7,268 bases of DNA from Anaerolineales bacterium Chloro_02 (GTDB lineage: Bacteria > Chloroflexota > Anaerolineae > Anaerolineales > Anaerolineaceae): positions 1-7,268 of the forward strand of contig LUZV01000177.1 in assembly GCA_001603765.1 (NCBI GenBank), in the 5' to 3' direction. Under the pieces are notes generated by a model that saw nothing but the letters and a program-made list of their open reading frames with translations, was not told the DNA's origin and made no database searches. A program made the position numbers and the translations under genes. Shown one piece after another: positions 4,746-7,268 of the stretch. Within the stretch, counting starts at the first letter, position 1. Every line of letters begins with the position of its first letter.

Positions 4746-5483
4746 TTATTTTTGCCTTGCCTGGCGGGCGAGGAAGAGCGCGATCGACCCCGCGACCGCG
4801 GCATTGAGCGAGTCCAACTTGCCGTATTGCGGCAGGCTCATCAATTCATCACACTTTTTCCGCACCAAATCCCGCAAGCCTTCGCCTTCATTCCCCACCA
4901 CCAAAGCCGTCCCGCCGTCCAGGCGCAGTTGGCTCACGGGGCGCGCCTTTGGTGAAGCGTCCAACCCGTAGACCCACACATCATTAAGCGCTTTCATGCG
5001 GTCAATTGCCTGGGCGAGGTTATATTGGGCGATCAGCAGGTGTTCTGTGGCGCCGGACGAGGCATGTACCACGGCAGGGGTAACCTGAGCCGCCTGAGAG
5101 GACGGAATAACCACCCCATGCACGCCCATCAGTTCTGCCGTGCGCAGAAGCGACCCAAGGTTCTGCGGGTCCTGGATCAAATCCAGGAGCAAGAAAAAGG
5201 GCGGTTGGCCGGAGACAGCCGCTTTGGCAAAAAGGTCTTCCAAAGCGGCATACGGGTATTCGCTGGTCTCGAGCGCGATACCTTGATTGCGGCTGTCGAT
5301 CGCGTCCAGTTGTTGGCGTTGGGCTTCAAGCACCTGCACCTTGCGTTCCTGAGCCATGCGAATAATCTCAGGCAGATGACCGTCCAGCTTGACGCCGCGC
5401 AGAAGCAAGAGCCGAAACACATGCCGGCGCCTGGCACGCAGGGTTTCATAAACCGGATTGCGTCCGGTAATCCATTCTTTCAC
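4746..5483 (-). CDS. rlmB: 23S rRNA (guanosine-2251-2'-O)-methyltransferase RlmB
   Basis: A 245-residue SPOUT methyltransferase, the normal length, predicted to methylate the ribose of G2251 (E. coli numbering) in the 23S rRNA P-loop using S-adenosylmethionine. The opening WITGRNPVYETLRA (4-17) and residues to about 80 form the SpoU substrate-binding domain. The knotted domain has motif 1 LLDLIQDPQNLGSLLRTAE (99-117, Asn108, Arg114), motif 2 ALVVGNEGEGL (193-203) and motif 3 LDSLNAAVAGSIAL (223-236, Asn227). The orthodox GNEGEGL sets it apart from the GGEAEG paralogue at 18-803. The start codon is GTG (5483-5481), overlapping the cysS TGA as GTGA; a GGAG lies 12 nt upstream, somewhat far, so coupling to cysS probably matters. 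It ends the PIN-TRAM, cysS, rlmB operon. A homologous TrmH-type tRNA enzyme is the only realistic alternative. Confidence 0.93.
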   Translation of the reverse strand: MKEWITGRNPVYETLRARRRHVFRLLLLRGVKLDGHLPEIIRMAQERKVQVLEAQRQQLDAIDSRNQGIALETSEYPYAALEDLFAKAAVSGQPPFFLLLDLIQDPQNLGSLLRTAELMGVHGVVIPSSQAAQVTPAVVHASSGATEHLLIAQYNLAQAIDRMKALNDVWVYGLDASPKARPVSQLRLDGGTALVVGNEGEGLRDLVRKKCDELMSLPQYGKLDSLNAAVAGSIALFLARQARQK

Positions 5484-6886
5484 TTTTGTTCCCAGCTCCA
5501 GGTCGTGCCGTCTTTGCTGTCTTCCAGAATCACGCCGAGGGCTTTGAGCTGGTCGCGCAGCTTATCGGAAAGCGCCCAGTTCTTTTCAGCGCGCAGGTCG
5601 CGCCGCAAACTGACCAACAGATCGATGAAAGGATCAGCGGCGTTGGCGCTGCCGGTTTGCTCTTCAAGCTGGAGTCCGAGCACGCTGGTCAACTCGTTGA
5701 AGACGTCCAGAGCGGGCTTAAGCTGGCTCTCAGCCGCGCCATCCGCGCGTGCCTGATTAAGGTGGCGCACGAGCTCAAAAATCGCGGCTAAAGCGGCGGA
5801 GGTATTGAAATCGTCGTCCATGTTCTCTTTGAAAGCGCGCCGCGCGCTCTCAGCGGCAGCAAGCAGAGCCTGGGCTCTGTCATCAGGCAGACCCGCAGCC
5901 CCGGGCAGGGCAGGTTTTTTGGCGTTCAGCAAGCGGCGATAGGTTTGCTCGGTCTGTTCAATGACTTCGTCGCTATAGCTCAGCGGGCTGCGGTAGGAAC
6001 CGTTGAGCACCCACAAGCGCATCACATCGCCCGGGTGCTCACTGAGAAATTGGTCTATGGTGATCATATTGCCCAGAGATTTGGACATTTTCTCGGATTT
6101 TAGCCCGAGCATGCCGTTATGCATCCAATAAGTGGCAAAGGTTTTATGGGTAATAGCTTCGGTCTGGGCGATCTCGTTCTCGTGATGCGGAAAGATCAGG
6201 TCGTTCCCACCGCCGTGGATGTCGATCTGTTCCCCCAGATGCGCCATGTTCATCGCCGAACACTCGATATGCCAGCCGGGGCGACCCTTGCCCCAGGGGC
6301 TATCCCAGGCAGGTTCGCCGGGTTTTGCGGCTTTCCAGAGGGCGAAGTCCATGGGATGTTCTTTGCGATCATCCACCTGGATGCGCGCGCCGGCGTTCAT
6401 TGTCTCCAGTCGGCGCCCAGAAAGCTTGCCGTAGTCCGGCTTGGATTCAACCTTGTAATAAACGTCGCCGTTCACCACATAGGCTGAGTTGTTTTCAATC
6501 AGTTGGCTGATCATCTCGATGATCTGCGGCATGTCCTCGGTTGCGCGCGGGTTTTTGGTGGCAGGCAGGATGTTCAGCGCGTCCAGGTTAGCTTTGTACT
6601 GGTCAATATACTGGTTAGCCAGCTCGTAAGGGTCGCGCCCAAGTTCATTGGCTTTATTGATGATCTTGTCGTCCACATCAGTAAAATTCATGACAAAATT
6701 GACATCATAACCGGAATATTCGAGATATCGGCGGACGATATCAAAAACCAAAGCCGACATCGCGTGCCCGATATGCGCTTCGGCATAGACGGTCGGTCCA
6801 CAGACGTACATTTTAACCTTGCCCGGTTCGAGGGTCTTAAAATCTTCTTTTGCGCGGCTGAGGGTGTTATAAAGTTTCAGGCTCAT
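5480..6886 (-). CDS. cysS: cysteinyl-tRNA synthetase
   Basis: A 468-residue class I synthetase of normal length that ligates cysteine to tRNA-Cys in the cytoplasm. The Rossmann catalytic core shows MYVCGPTVY (26-34), HIGH at 38-41 and KMSKS at 266-270. The zinc ligands that select cysteine are all present: Cys29, Cys209, His234 and Glu238, in GWHIECSAM and FPHHENE. NFTDVDDKIINKA (67-79) and GGGNDLIFPHHENEIAQ (225-241) are also typical. The C-terminal part from about 340 holds the helical DALR-type domain (MDDDFNTSAALAAIFEL) and the short RDLRAEKNWALSDKLRDQLKALGV element for anticodon recognition. The ATG at 6886 has AGGA 3 nt upstream, inside the 11-nt gap after the PIN-TRAM gene. Its stop overlaps the rlmB start. 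Nothing is missing from the active site. Confidence 0.98.
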   Translation of the reverse strand: MSLKLYNTLSRAKEDFKTLEPGKVKMYVCGPTVYAEAHIGHAMSALVFDIVRRYLEYSGYDVNFVMNFTDVDDKIINKANELGRDPYELANQYIDQYKANLDALNILPATKNPRATEDMPQIIEMISQLIENNSAYVVNGDVYYKVESKPDYGKLSGRRLETMNAGARIQVDDRKEHPMDFALWKAAKPGEPAWDSPWGKGRPGWHIECSAMNMAHLGEQIDIHGGGNDLIFPHHENEIAQTEAITHKTFATYWMHNGMLGLKSEKMSKSLGNMITIDQFLSEHPGDVMRLWVLNGSYRSPLSYSDEVIEQTEQTYRRLLNAKKPALPGAAGLPDDRAQALLAAAESARRAFKENMDDDFNTSAALAAIFELVRHLNQARADGAAESQLKPALDVFNELTSVLGLQLEEQTGSANAADPFIDLLVSLRRDLRAEKNWALSDKLRDQLKALGVILEDSKDGTTWSWEQK

Positions 6887-6897
6887 GATTCCTACTT

Positions 6898-7268
6898 TCA
6901 GTCATGGGTTGGTTTGGCGAAAATCATCCGTCCGGCTGACGTTTGGAGGATTTTGGTGACGGTGACTTCAATCTGTTTGTGGAGATAGTGCTGCCCATTT
7001 TCAACTACTACCATCGTACCATCTTCCAGGTAACCCACGCCCTGGTTGTACTCCTTGCCTTCCTGGATCACGTCAATCTGGAAGTTCTCACCCGGCAGGA
7101 TAATAACCTTCACCGCGTTGGCGAGGTCGTTAATATTCAACACCTTTACGCCTTGCAGCTCGGCTACCCGGTTGAGGTTGTAGTCGTTGGTGAGGATTGG
7201 GCAGGTCATCTGGCGCGCCAGGAGAACAAGCCTGTCGTCCACTTCCCGCACACCTTCAACGTCGATAT
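6898..7268 (-). CDS. PIN-TRAM domain protein (YacL-like), N-terminus beyond window
   Basis: The last 122 residues of a gene whose start lies outside the window. The visible part begins IDVEGVREVDDRLVLLARQ, the end of a PIN nuclease-fold domain; VDD (residues 9-11 of the visible part) and TNDYNLN (26-32, Asp28) are the positions of PIN acidic residues. LNINDLANAVK leads to a TRAM nucleic-acid-binding domain (about 57-118) with EGKEYNQGVGYLEDGTMVVVE and a final LQTSAGRMIFA, which closely follows the Bacillus YacL family. Full-length family members carry N-terminal membrane helices and a PIN domain; that part cannot be checked here. The role is not established: RNA binding or cleavage is plausible from the folds. 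GTG at 7251 is an internal valine codon, not a likely start. It precedes cysS by 11 nt. Confidence 0.9.
   Translation of the reverse strand, partial: IDVEGVREVDDRLVLLARQMTCPILTNDYNLNRVAELQGVKVLNINDLANAVKVIILPGENFQIDVIQEGKEYNQGVGYLEDGTMVVVENGQHYLHKQIEVTVTKILQTSAGRMIFAKPTHD

Noticed and set aside
4730..4753. A/T-only hairpin (AAAAATCATT/GATTATTTTT) spanning the rlmB stop as a bidirectional terminator
   Set aside because: All but one of its pairs are A-T and there is a mismatch, so the stem is too weak to call a terminator, although T-runs are present on both strands.
4500..4955. Plus-strand 151-codon open frame
   Set aside because: It begins inside repeat copy B and then runs antisense to rlmB; the protein has no recognisable family character.

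Overview
The window looks like core chromosomal DNA from an uncultured or lightly characterised bacterium, most likely Chloroflexota, class Anaerolineae. This placement is inference from three things: the flavour of the proteins (a secreted LysM protein with a long Pro/Thr linker, a DUF456 membrane protein, a YacL-type PIN-TRAM protein), the moderately GC-rich coding sequence, and the dense short palindromic repeats. No rRNA or phylogenetic marker was compared. No tRNA, rRNA, CRISPR array, insertion sequence or phage gene is visible.

Layout. (1) Positions 1-1939, minus strand: a compact operon reading leftward from 1939, comprising a LysM surface protein, a YfcE-like metallophosphoesterase and a TrmH/SpoU-family RNA 2'-O-methyltransferase. 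A fourth gene may begin at position 15 and run off the edge. (2) Positions 1946-2060: a short divergent control region with a strong -10 box for the LysM operon and two 13-bp dyads on the serS side. (3) Positions 2061-3853, plus strand: serS (seryl-tRNA synthetase) overlapping by ATGA with a DUF456 membrane protein. (4) Positions 3854-4745: an 892-bp gene-free stretch between converging operons, dominated by two tandem copies of a ~352-bp unit, each built from a chain of inverted repeats. (5) Positions 4746-7268, minus strand: a PIN-TRAM protein (cut by the window edge), cysS (cysteinyl-tRNA synthetase) and rlmB (23S rRNA Gm2251 methyltransferase), with gaps of 11 nt and then an overlap of 4 nt.

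Functionally this is translation housekeeping: two aminoacyl-tRNA synthetases and two SpoU-class RNA methyltransferases, with a PIN-TRAM protein whose family sits beside cysS and rlmB in Firmicutes as well. The surface/membrane genes (LysM, DUF456) have no obvious mechanistic link to translation beyond operon membership.

I did not find a convincing new multi-gene system. The points most worth a second look are the tandem composite palindromic repeat, whose stem arms are unchanged while its loops have diverged; two genes whose TATAAT box sits where transcription would begin at the start codon (predicted leaderless mRNAs); the paired dyads upstream of serS; and a sortase-signal-like C-terminus on the LysM protein.
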